A stretch of 49,815 nucleotides of DNA from positions 1-49,815 of IMG/VR virus record IMGVR_UViG_3300032240_001810; one strand, 5' to 3'. Numbering within the stretch: position 1 is the stretch's first letter; every line of letters starts with the position of its first letter. A program made the position numbers and the translations under genes. Positions 9,901-16,209 of the stretch are shown here, piece after piece. The notes under the pieces were generated by a model. It was given only the letters and a program-made list of their open reading frames with translations. It was not told the DNA's origin and did not search any database. Source of the stretch: a virus.

Positions 9901-11700
9901 ACCATTAATAATATTTGTACCACCATTTTTAAACGGTGTGATATTAAGATTGTAAGTACTATCTAAAACAGAATAAGTAAATCTTCTAATATTACCATTA
10001 GTTTCTAAACCTGAATCATTCGCCACTGTTTTTTGTAAGTTTGCGTAAGTATAATACGGCTTATCTTTTGTAAAAATTCTACAATATTCCTGTCCTACCT
10101 CAGTACCTGAATTATTAACATATTTTTTAACCTTTGAACCTTTTGTTAATATTTTATAACCGTCTGAAAACACTTTAGACACTTGATTAATTGCATTACC
10201 AACATGTCCTAATCTATCAGCACCTTGTGCCGGTGTTGAATTAATTAATCGTTGTGTAACATCTAAAATAGAACCAGGTCTAAATGTATAATTTGTTGAT
10301 AACACTTGATTATAAGAAGACGCGAGTGGAGTAAAGTTTGAGTTATTACTCAATAACTGTCCACCTTGTCCAACATTTCTTCCAGCTTCAGGTTTTGTAA
10401 ATTCAGTAATCCAAACAAATCCACCGTCTAACGCCGGTTTTTGTTCGTAGTTAACACCTGCTAAACCAAATTGAAAATTTTGGTCACCCTCATATAGTTT
10501 ACCAACTTTATCCGGCCCGTATACAGGTGATTGTGTCGGTATTCCAAATGCGTCAATAGGAGAAGCATTTGGTGGTGAAACAACAGTTGTTATATCAGTA
10601 TCTTGTCTACCAACATAAAGATTACCTATTGAAGTAAAATTATCAAATAAATTATTGATGAAGTTACCAACTTGGGTTGAAGTTAACGCATAATTTGGTT
10701 TAAATCTATTATAATTAAGAGCGTGAAATAAAACAGATTTAGTTCCGGCTCCTGTGTTTTGTAAAAACTTAACTGAAGGATTTGGTCTACTAGTTATATT
10801 TCCGCCACCTAAATTACCTAAAGCTTGAGCAGGACGTAATCTTAATATTTCAGTATCTGAAAAATAACTTCCCTCAATAGGTGAAGCCGGTAAATAAGTA
10901 CCAGTTAACTTTTGTAAGAAAAACGCAGCGTAATCTAAAAGACCATCAGGTTTTGTAATTGTGTAATCACGATAAATAAAAGGTTCTTGTCCCGTAGCTA
11001 ACAACGTAGCATTAAATGGATTAGTTAAAGTATCAATATTAATTGCTCCAACAGTATTTCTTTCAATCTCTCTAGCAATACGAGCTTGAGTGGCTTCTTT
11101 TAAACTTTGTGCCCCTAATTGTTGTAAGAACGAATCATTTGCTAATGCGGCGTCACCAAATAATATTTCATAATTTGTATAATTACCCTGAACAAATATG
11201 ATTGGAGCCGCTCTGCCATCACCATAAATTTGTGAACCAGCATATAACTTTCCAAGTATTAAATCTGATGTTACAAATAAATCCTCATAACCTTCAGGTG
11301 GTAAGTATCTATTAACAACTTCAACATTATTAATAAACTGTTCATTGTTTGATACTATTTTATCAGATTGTAAACTATATGGTTGTGAAGTACCTAAAGG
11401 ATTATTTTCAATACCTGCTCCACCAGGAAGGACTGTATTATCAACAATCAAAGCCCCGTCAAAAAATTGACCTGCCGGACTATACAAATTCATTCTTGTA
11501 CTATAAGCGGGTTCAATATATAAATTTGAACTTACACTTTCAGAATCTGTAGGTGAATTATCTTGTAATTTAATCGGATAGTTCTGTAACCCTTGAGGTG
11601 CCGTAAAATTACCCTGAATACTATACGGGGCTAAATTCCTTGCAACTAACGCTTTTCTAAATTGTTCCGAATTGTTGAATGATAAGAATTCTACAGCCAT
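6916..11700 (-). CDS. Large baseplate structural protein with OmpA-like segment and tube-type barrel
   Basis: This 1594-residue protein lies between the tape measure and gp53 genes, where phages encode LysM/gpX or gp48/gp54-type proteins that join tube and baseplate. Residues ~655-690 hold a signature (IGRPEPIYTY then KIIVDHPS) typical of such proteins. Residues ~840-900 look like a degenerate OmpA-type peptidoglycan-binding domain (TDYG, then NLGEQRKQSILEYF). Residues ~1080-1165 look like a contractile-injection-system tube-protein barrel (PPILILRVGDFYNCKI, FNPEGIGVQPAIVSVKLGF). The last ~400 residues are Asn/Thr-rich and predicted helical. It is far larger than T4 gp48 or gp54, so it probably fuses several roles. 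A baseplate role is fairly sure; a one-to-one T4 equivalent is not. Confidence 0.65.
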   Translation of the reverse strand: MAVEFLSFNNSEQFRKALVARNLAPYSIQGNFTAPQGLQNYPIKLQDNSPTDSESVSSNLYIEPAYSTRMNLYSPAGQFFDGALIVDNTVLPGGAGIENNPLGTSQPYSLQSDKIVSNNEQFINNVEVVNRYLPPEGYEDLFVTSDLILGKLYAGSQIYGDGRAAPIIFVQGNYTNYEILFGDAALANDSFLQQLGAQSLKEATQARIAREIERNTVGAINIDTLTNPFNATLLATGQEPFIYRDYTITKPDGLLDYAAFFLQKLTGTYLPASPIEGSYFSDTEILRLRPAQALGNLGGGNITSRPNPSVKFLQNTGAGTKSVLFHALNYNRFKPNYALTSTQVGNFINNLFDNFTSIGNLYVGRQDTDITTVVSPPNASPIDAFGIPTQSPVYGPDKVGKLYEGDQNFQFGLAGVNYEQKPALDGGFVWITEFTKPEAGRNVGQGGQLLSNNSNFTPLASSYNQVLSTNYTFRPGSILDVTQRLINSTPAQGADRLGHVGNAINQVSKVFSDGYKILTKGSKVKKYVNNSGTEVGQEYCRIFTKDKPYYTYANLQKTVANDSGLETNGNIRRFTYSVLDSTYNLNITPFKNGGTNIINGQVKKYMLSLENLAWKDTSEYNQLPSAEKGPNGGRIMWFPPYDLTFDDSSTPSFNETDFIGRPEPIYTYKNTKRSGSLNFKIIVDHPSVLNLIVNKELQNQSNSTITSVVDSFFAGCQRYDIYELAQKFSSLSLGTIDDVYQQVLESVNAAQNDKVEALTQIPQGDNSGPKELPNLSSYVGNAIYFNADTKVNSNYDQSYENIYNQLGPNINNSNPYNTTKNDSISFYDNIITKSYTSFQDLAQEIADALVNDFEVKLDLKATDYGVGKLNGIDSQNLGEQRKQSILEYFNALNYNGTEIKKYVEAKRLKIDVNAGTINNYTPKNYNTAFNCNGNNIEFEYDITRVGCSALLFKRIVVEPYVPFGTKVSKSVSEGYKNTIGLKPAPLVDLQSKLKNVTKKLIRELLNEQNYFETIKSSDPFLYDGIKQRIKFFNPLFHSITPEGFNSRITFLNQCVRPGKTIPTTTNSQGGVKNKDAFNTNFGRPPILILRVGDFYNCKIVPDTLSFTYEQLDFNPEGIGVQPAIVSVKLGFKMIGGHGLKEPIEKLQNALSFNFYANTEVYDERADVTDDTNVESFILSNQQSSNNSQANAALANSTPSMTNQLNTKVLNNGGTQSGNITTSQTSGGVETGTLLYNVLFDNTITNTQNYFNNIESFVSKIIQTTNYGIYKQISSEKQFVTGSLNSLDSPVTNVKILGKMINYNNYILNVANELSTEITNGTDFLISALIINNVSASDIRAVRANYTTQVSNQVNNIISKISSQIQSVSNTQVDIYQNYRKLDLICSATDGKITSLGSPYVYTLTGLPDGASNTLTSIRTDYIKIASDVQSYYTLLNSNDIIIDVTTPSTTFTPISSQNIIGNLNKFFTLFCNEIIDNNSRQSLINNLTLNLVSDTTQLTKSIVENTINGLVTSFTNEKTAQTNKVDTFFNSPDYLIYKNYNPQVSNQSLVGKTRNFSYTTAGATSTQNQNLKNLYSTVNVNLDKTTFNGKIIFD

Positions 11701-11714
11701 CTATACTTTTTTCT

Positions 11715-11721
11715 ATAAATA
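11715..11721 (-). promoter_or_regulatory. Candidate late promoter motif TATTTAT
   Basis: Minus-strand CTATTTATAG, 14 nt before the ATG of the large baseplate gene at 11700. It lies in the 38-nt gap after the tape measure stop. Confidence 0.4.
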
Positions 11722-11738
11722 GAATAGAAATAATTTTA

Positions 11739-13712
11739 TTACACGGCTGTTAGACCATAATCCGACGCAACTTTTGCAATATTTTCTCTTAACACCCTTA
11801 AAGTGTCATCGTTATCTAACGCTTTCAATACCGCAGTGTTTACTTCAGGATTATTTGTTTCCGCCTTAACAGTTAATTCAATTGTGTGTTTAATTTCTCT
11901 AACTTGTGATGTATTGTTATTTGCAGGTAAGGGTGTAGGTGGTGGAGTTATATTATTATTATTACTATTACTGTTACTATTTGGAACTCCGCCATTTGTT
12001 GCAGCTTGTGGGTTTACTGTTTGTTCATTTGATTTTTTTTCACCCCCTCCTAACTCAACCTTTAACAAAGACAGTCCAAGAGTTAAAACGTCTAAAGCTT
12101 TTTTTCCACTTGTCGCAACTTCTTCAAGATTAACCCCAAAATTTTTAGCTGTCGATTCTGCAAGGTCTAAACCAAGTAAAAAAGCACTCATTGCAGATTT
12201 CACTGTGTCATTTTTAGCAAGGTTTTCTTGTTGAGTAATAAGTTCTCCAAATGTTCCAAAGGTTCCAGTTAATATATTATTAAGACTTGTTTCAAGAGTT
12301 CCTACATCAGTAATTGTACCATTTATCACTTGTTCAAATAATTTAAATACACTTCCTACTGCGGTATCTAAATTTTTATTTTCAGTTTTTAATGAAAATG
12401 TTTCATTAGCCGGTTTTAAAATCTCAGCTTGTGACTTTACAGCTTCTTTTAAAAAATTATTCCCGTCGTTGGATATTGCAAACTGAGTGGCAATAGTCGC
12501 TTGATATGACGCATTTTGAGCTAATAAAGTATTAGCAGCACCTAATTGCTCTTTAGCAATGTCAACCAATTCTTTTTGAGGTTCAACAAGATTTTGTTGA
12601 TTTTTTAATGCTTCTTTATCTGCCTCAGTAAGGTCACCTAATGTTTTTTCTAACACTTTACCATCAGCACTTGTAAATTTAACAGTATAATCTCCTTTTG
12701 CTTTATTAAATTCCGCTAAATTTGCAATCATCATTTTTTCGTCTTCAGAAATATTACCAAGTGGTCTAAAATTAATTTCACCCAATTTTTTTTCCATCTT
12801 AGCGGATTCCAAAGCCATTTTTTCAAATTCACTTCTATCAATACCTAAGGCACTTGCAACTTCTCCAAGTTGTCTTCTTGCCTCAGGCATAATTTGGAAC
12901 TTACCTGTTTTTTCATCAAATTTTGTAAACGTTTTGGATAATTCAGATAATTGGTTTTGTAACTCAGGTACATTATTTTGAGCCAAATCCATTAATTTTA
13001 ATGGGTCAAGTAAAGCCCCTGAAGTCGCTCCCAACCTTTGTAAAGTTGCTGCAACATCCATAGCAGCCTCAGGTGAAAATAACTTGTCCGCAAGATTAAG
13101 AGTTTGATTCATATCAACTCTCATAGACGCAGCTTTTGCTGCCATTTTTGCCATTCCTTCAATACCATTACCAAAACCAAATCGGTTCATCTTATCTAAG
13201 TTGGCAACAACCATTGATGAAACCGCTTGAGCATTAACTCCTAAACTATTGGCAGTATGATAAACAGTTTTCATTTCTTCACTGATATGTGTAGTTTCCA
13301 TACCAGCATTTCTAAAAGCCGTTTCTAAAGTTTTTACCGCAACACCTGATACTTGCGAAACGGCATATAAATTTTCAATATTTTCAGTACTAAGAACTAT
13401 TGTTCTATTTGTTGATTCAAGAAATTCTTTTTGTAACACATTAATATCACTTTGTTTACCACCCATTAACGCGACCTCAGTAACCGCTCTACCTAAATCC
13501 TGTTTTAAAAGTTGTGAGTATTGTGAAGTAACACCCATACTTTTAACAAGTGTGGACATTTCTCTGTCCATTTTTGTTAAATTTTCAGCAGAACTAGTTA
13601 CCGCGGATTTTATACCATCGTTTACTTGAAGTAAATTTAACGCCGATTTTAAAACATCTCTATAACCTTGTCCAGTTTGTTCTTGACTAGGGTCTGTGTT
13701 ATTTTGAAACAT
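11739..13712 (-). CDS. Probable tail tape measure protein
   Basis: A 657-residue, mostly helical protein in the canonical tape measure position: after the tube and assembly chaperone genes and before the baseplate and hub genes. The N-terminal ~350 residues are long amphipathic helices with tape-measure-like phrases (ENLYAVSQVSGVAV, NSLGVNAQAVSSMVVANLDK, EGMAKMAAKAA). Residues ~550-610 are a Pro/Asn/Ser linker (GGVPNSNSNSNNNNITPPP). A small C-terminal domain follows. At about 1.5 Angstrom per helical residue it would give a tail near 0.1 micrometre, similar to T4. An antisense open frame at 11803-12234 is a by-product of the repetitive linker. Position and helical content support the call; there is no unique motif. 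Confidence 0.65.
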   Translation of the reverse strand: MFQNNTDPSQEQTGQGYRDVLKSALNLLQVNDGIKSAVTSSAENLTKMDREMSTLVKSMGVTSQYSQLLKQDLGRAVTEVALMGGKQSDINVLQKEFLESTNRTIVLSTENIENLYAVSQVSGVAVKTLETAFRNAGMETTHISEEMKTVYHTANSLGVNAQAVSSMVVANLDKMNRFGFGNGIEGMAKMAAKAASMRVDMNQTLNLADKLFSPEAAMDVAATLQRLGATSGALLDPLKLMDLAQNNVPELQNQLSELSKTFTKFDEKTGKFQIMPEARRQLGEVASALGIDRSEFEKMALESAKMEKKLGEINFRPLGNISEDEKMMIANLAEFNKAKGDYTVKFTSADGKVLEKTLGDLTEADKEALKNQQNLVEPQKELVDIAKEQLGAANTLLAQNASYQATIATQFAISNDGNNFLKEAVKSQAEILKPANETFSLKTENKNLDTAVGSVFKLFEQVINGTITDVGTLETSLNNILTGTFGTFGELITQQENLAKNDTVKSAMSAFLLGLDLAESTAKNFGVNLEEVATSGKKALDVLTLGLSLLKVELGGGEKKSNEQTVNPQAATNGGVPNSNSNSNNNNITPPPTPLPANNNTSQVREIKHTIELTVKAETNNPEVNTAVLKALDNDDTLRVLRENIAKVASDYGLTAV

Positions 13713-13725
13713 AATTCTTTTTTAA

Positions 13726-13732
13726 ATAAATA
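13726..13732 (-). promoter_or_regulatory. Candidate late promoter motif TATTTAT
   Basis: Minus-strand GTTATTTATTT, 13 nt before the tape measure ATG at 13712. It overlaps the end of the small chaperone-extension frame. Confidence 0.4.
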
Positions 13733-13734
13733 AC

Positions 13735-13899
13735 TTAACTTTGATTTTTATTATTTAAATCAATAAGTTTGTTTATTAAAAACTTCCTCTGAAACGTAGG
13801 CATTTTTAAAAAGTCCGAATACGACATTGTTAATTGTCGTGACAGATAAATGTATTCCTCTAAAAGATATTCTAAATAATCAGAAGAAAGGACGAAAAA
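13735..13899 (-). CDS. Tail chaperone extension, gp51/T-like, probably made by frameshift
   Basis: This frame has no ATG at its 5' end. It opens inside the last codons of the upstream gp26-like gene in the +1 (or -2) frame, and its first possible start is a TTG at 13926 buried in that gene. The sequence after the overlap (DYLEYLLEEYIYLSRQL, then MSYSDFLKMPTFQRKFLI) has the typical look of the T4 gp51 / lambda T-type chaperone extension: short helices with a central 'sYsDflkMP' segment. It sits exactly between the chaperone and the tape measure, where many phages make G and GT products by programmed frameshifting. The minus-strand slip site TTTTTTC at 900-894 (in 138xx) is a candidate. Alternatives are an internal ATG start at the MSYSD methionine, or a homopolymer sequencing error. 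Confidence 0.55.
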   Translation of the reverse strand, partial: FFVLSSDYLEYLLEEYIYLSRQLTMSYSDFLKMPTFQRKFLINKLIDLNNKNQS

Positions 13900-14632
13900 A
13901 CTCCGCCCCAAAGGTAATACGTGCAAGTACCTTTTTTCCAGATGGGGCTGTAATTTCTTGTGTTAAATTTAATCCAGGTGAATTGTCTTGCAAAAATTTT
14001 GTAATATATTTTGAATCCATTATAGGCATTCTTTCTATAAACTTAACAATTTCTCCTTTATCAGTGTTCCCGTCTATTGATACTATTTGTTTTTGTAGTC
14101 TCCAAGTCACAACTGGAATAGTCATGTTTTTTGGATAAGATGATTCTCTTTCATTTAATTCTTTAATTTCACCAAAATTAAGAATTTTTAATTTAACAGT
14201 TACGTTAGATTTTGGAAGAACCGTTTCAAAGTGACCATTTTCGTCAGGGTCAACTAAAGGTTTAATAAAATTAATTTCATCTAATACAACCGAAACTTCA
14301 AAAGATTTTTGTGTTTCAGGGTCAGTTAAACTTAACTTATACTCAGGTGTAAATGAAGTATTTCTTAAAAAAACTAAAATTGCTTGAACGTCTCCATCCA
14401 ACATTTCTTCAATCTTCAAATCAGGTTCGTAAACTTTATTTCTGATTAAATTATAAATTATTTGGTCACCACCAATGTTACTAACACTTGCTAAAATATT
14501 TTCATCAGCAGCAGTTAAAAAACCAACTTTAACCGACTTTTTTTTATTTTTATAAAATTTTCCCTGACTCGGTAATTGAATTACGTCATGAGGTAAATTG
14601 AAATTCATTTGATTTGCACTATTGTCTTCCAT
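13880..14632 (-). CDS. Tail/baseplate assembly chaperone, T4 gp26-like (PF12322-type)
   Basis: A 250-residue protein with the signature of the T4 gp26 family. It has an N-terminal LPSQGKFY motif, then VGFLTAADENILAS (the 'lTa.dE..l' segment), then DGDVQAILVFLRNTSFTPEY and a beta-rich middle. In T4, gp26 helps to assemble the hub; the family is thought to be analogous to the G-type tail assembly chaperones. It lies between tube and tape measure genes, which supports that role. Its 3' end (stop TGA at 13882-13880) overlaps the gp51-like frame. The start ATG at 14632 follows a weak TATTTTTAA version of the late motif. The family match is clear, while the chaperone function is inferred from position. 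Confidence 0.75.
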   Translation of the reverse strand: MEDNSANQMNFNLPHDVIQLPSQGKFYKNKKKSVKVGFLTAADENILASVSNIGGDQIIYNLIRNKVYEPDLKIEEMLDGDVQAILVFLRNTSFTPEYKLSLTDPETQKSFEVSVVLDEINFIKPLVDPDENGHFETVLPKSNVTVKLKILNFGEIKELNERESSYPKNMTIPVVTWRLQKQIVSIDGNTDKGEIVKFIERMPIMDSKYITKFLQDNSPGLNLTQEITAPSGKKVLARITFGAEFFRPFF

Positions 14633-14671
14633 AGTTTTTATTTAAAAATAGTTTGAAATTATGTTTATGTA

Positions 14672-14698
14672 AATAAAAAACCCACATTTCTGTGGGTC
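14672..14698 (-). terminator. Rho-independent terminator after the tail tube gene
   Basis: On the minus strand this reads gacccacagaaatgtgggtt followed by TTTTATTT. It is a 7-bp GC-rich stem with a GAAA-type loop and a U tract. It lies 24 nt past the tube stop at 14722, which fits the need for very high tube expression independent of downstream genes. Confidence 0.8.
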
Positions 14699-14721
14699 TT
14701 AATATAATATTTGTAATGGTA

Positions 14722-15210
14722 TTAATAAAGTAATACACAATAGTCAGGACGAAGAGTCAAAGTAATATCCGCTAATCCATCTTCAGAATAAGATACACTA
14801 CCATAATCAACCTCAGTTAAGAAACATTGGATTAAAGACCACTTTTCAATAACAACTCCAGTTGGGTCTAACATTTCAAGTTCCACGTCTTTTTTGTAAC
14901 CCGCAGCATATCCCATACGACCTGTAACTTCTTCAGCGTGTAATCTTACCCATTCCATCATAGCTTGAGCTGCAGACGGCCCGATTGGGTCAAGAAGTTT
15001 AACTTGTATAGTATTCCACTCGTACATACCCGCAACATATCTTTTGGTATTCAAAAATGGAATATCATTTGGTTTGATAGTAATTTTAGGTCGAGAAGCA
15101 GATTGAACAAACCACTCGTTTATTCCCAATGAATCAGGAAATCTTAAAATGAACCTGTTTTTCTTTTTGGGTTCATATGGAAAGGGCATTTTGGTTAACA
15201 AATCAGCCAT
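14722..15210 (-). CDS. Tail tube protein, T4 gp19-like
   Basis: A 162-residue protein with the length and pattern of T4 gp19. It begins MPFPYEPKKKNRFILRFPD, continues with NEWFVQSASRPKITI and ends with a beta-strand pattern (TEVDYGSVSYSEDGLADITL). Stacked hexamers of this protein form the inner tail tube. It is the second gene after the sheath, with only the HAD-like gene between them, and is followed by a strong terminator. A TATTTAT motif lies 34 nt upstream. This is one of the safest calls in the window. Confidence 0.92.
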   Translation of the reverse strand: MADLLTKMPFPYEPKKKNRFILRFPDSLGINEWFVQSASRPKITIKPNDIPFLNTKRYVAGMYEWNTIQVKLLDPIGPSAAQAMMEWVRLHAEEVTGRMGYAAGYKKDVELEMLDPTGVVIEKWSLIQCFLTEVDYGSVSYSEDGLADITLTLRPDYCVLLY

Positions 15211-15244
15211 ATTATTTTGTTTTTAAATTTTCTTTTATTTTATT

Positions 15245-15251
15245 ATAAATA
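15245..15251 (-). promoter_or_regulatory. Candidate late promoter motif TATTTAT before the tube gene
   Basis: Minus-strand CTATTTATAATAAAAT, 34 nt before the tube ATG. It lies in the 116-nt gap between the HAD-like gene and the tube gene, which is otherwise empty. Confidence 0.4.
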
Positions 15252-15326
15252 GTGTCAATTAAATATTTTTCTATTTACTTTGAACTTTTTTTCAGTCAAA
15301 CTTGCTATAAGTCCAGTTTATAAATA

Positions 15327-16142
15327 TTAGTATAATTTCTTTTCTCCTCCATGTGTTGATATTGTTTGAATAATATTTTCTGGGTCTTTTGATAATTCAT
15401 CTTTAACTTTTTCCAAATTTCTTAAATCATCATCTGAAAAACCTATTTTAGGTATGAATCTATTACTAATATCATCTTTGAACATTACAGGTTTCTTTAA
15501 TAAATTTGCCAGATATTTTACATACTGTTGGAATTCTCTTAAAGCGTCTACCTTTCCTTTTTCAGGACTTTGGGCTGAGCCGGCTCCAAATGTCACTGGA
15601 TAATACTTATTCATATCCATATAAGCATTTATAAGTTCTTTATCCTTCATATCCTCCTCACCTGCAAATTTTCTAAACTTCTTTAAATTTTTAACCAATT
15701 CTTTTTTGGAAATACCTTTAAAGTTAGTTTCAATCATATTTTCAATTGCCCTACGTAACGCCAATGGTGAATGTCCTCGGGCTGTAACTATTGAAAAAAT
15801 AGACCCCCCATTAATCGCTTCAACAAAGTCATCCCATGCTGGACCTTCTTTTGCCATCATTGAGTCAATAATGAACCTCTTATCCCCTTTGGTTCCAAAA
15901 TTTCTGAACGGGTCGTCAGCAAAACCAACAATAGTTTTTTTCTTATATTCAAAAGGTTCAACTCCAACCTTTACACGATATTCCGCAAAGTCTTCAGTTG
16001 ACATACCAACTTCTTCACCGTCTTCTGTCCGAAGTATTATTTGCGTTGGCATTGTAAGAATATTATCATCCCAATCAAACGCATAATATTTTAAATCAGG
16101 TGTAATTTCTTCATCAAATTCTTCTACTAAAAATATTTTCAT
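15327..16142 (-). CDS. HAD-superfamily phosphohydrolase-like protein
   Basis: A 271-residue protein with all four HAD motifs. Motif I is AFDWDDNI (Asp23, Asp25), motif II is SIVTARG (Thr120), motif III is probably Lys197 in EKGKVDA, and motif IV is GFSDDD (Asp237, Asp238). It should hydrolyse a phosphate ester or act as a small phosphatase; the substrate cannot be read from sequence. It is set between the sheath and tube genes with a terminator on each side, so it has its own message. The N-terminus (MKIFLVEEFDEEITP) resembles the capsid-targeting leader of T4 Alt (FDE motif), so packaging is possible. The ATG lies only 4 nt after a TATTTAT motif, so a leaderless or very short leader message is likely. 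Confidence 0.75.
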   Translation of the reverse strand: MKIFLVEEFDEEITPDLKYYAFDWDDNILTMPTQIILRTEDGEEVGMSTEDFAEYRVKVGVEPFEYKKKTIVGFADDPFRNFGTKGDKRFIIDSMMAKEGPAWDDFVEAINGGSIFSIVTARGHSPLALRRAIENMIETNFKGISKKELVKNLKKFRKFAGEEDMKDKELINAYMDMNKYYPVTFGAGSAQSPEKGKVDALREFQQYVKYLANLLKKPVMFKDDISNRFIPKIGFSDDDLRNLEKVKDELSKDPENIIQTISTHGGEKKLY

Positions 16143-16146
16143 ATCT

Positions 16147-16153
16147 ATAAATA
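16147..16153 (-). promoter_or_regulatory. Candidate late promoter motif TATTTAT before the HAD-like gene
   Basis: Minus-strand AATATTTATAGAT, only 4 nt from the ATG at 16142. It lies directly downstream of the sheath terminator, so transcription must restart here. Confidence 0.35.
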
Positions 16154-16163
16154 TTATGTAAAA

Positions 16164-16193
16164 TAAAAACCCCCACTTTCGTGAGGGTTTTCA
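16164..16193 (-). terminator. Rho-independent terminator after the sheath gene
   Basis: On the minus strand: aaaaccctcac-gaaa-gtgggggtttt followed by TATTTT. It has a long stem with GC core and A/U flanks, 16 nt past the sheath stop. With the tube terminator it isolates the two most abundant tail proteins on separate messages. Confidence 0.8.
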
Positions 16194-16209
16194 ATTATTT
16201 TATCGTTGA

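Noticed and set aside
11803-12234. Plus-strand frame of 143 residues opposite the tape measure gene
   Set aside because: It is low-complexity and hydrophobic, and mirrors the Asn/Pro linker on the other strand. It has no promoter or homologue-like pattern.
13824-13926. Stand-alone gene starting at TTG 13926
   Set aside because: The first 11 codons only re-read the end of the gp26-like gene. A frameshift fusion or the internal ATG explains the frame better.
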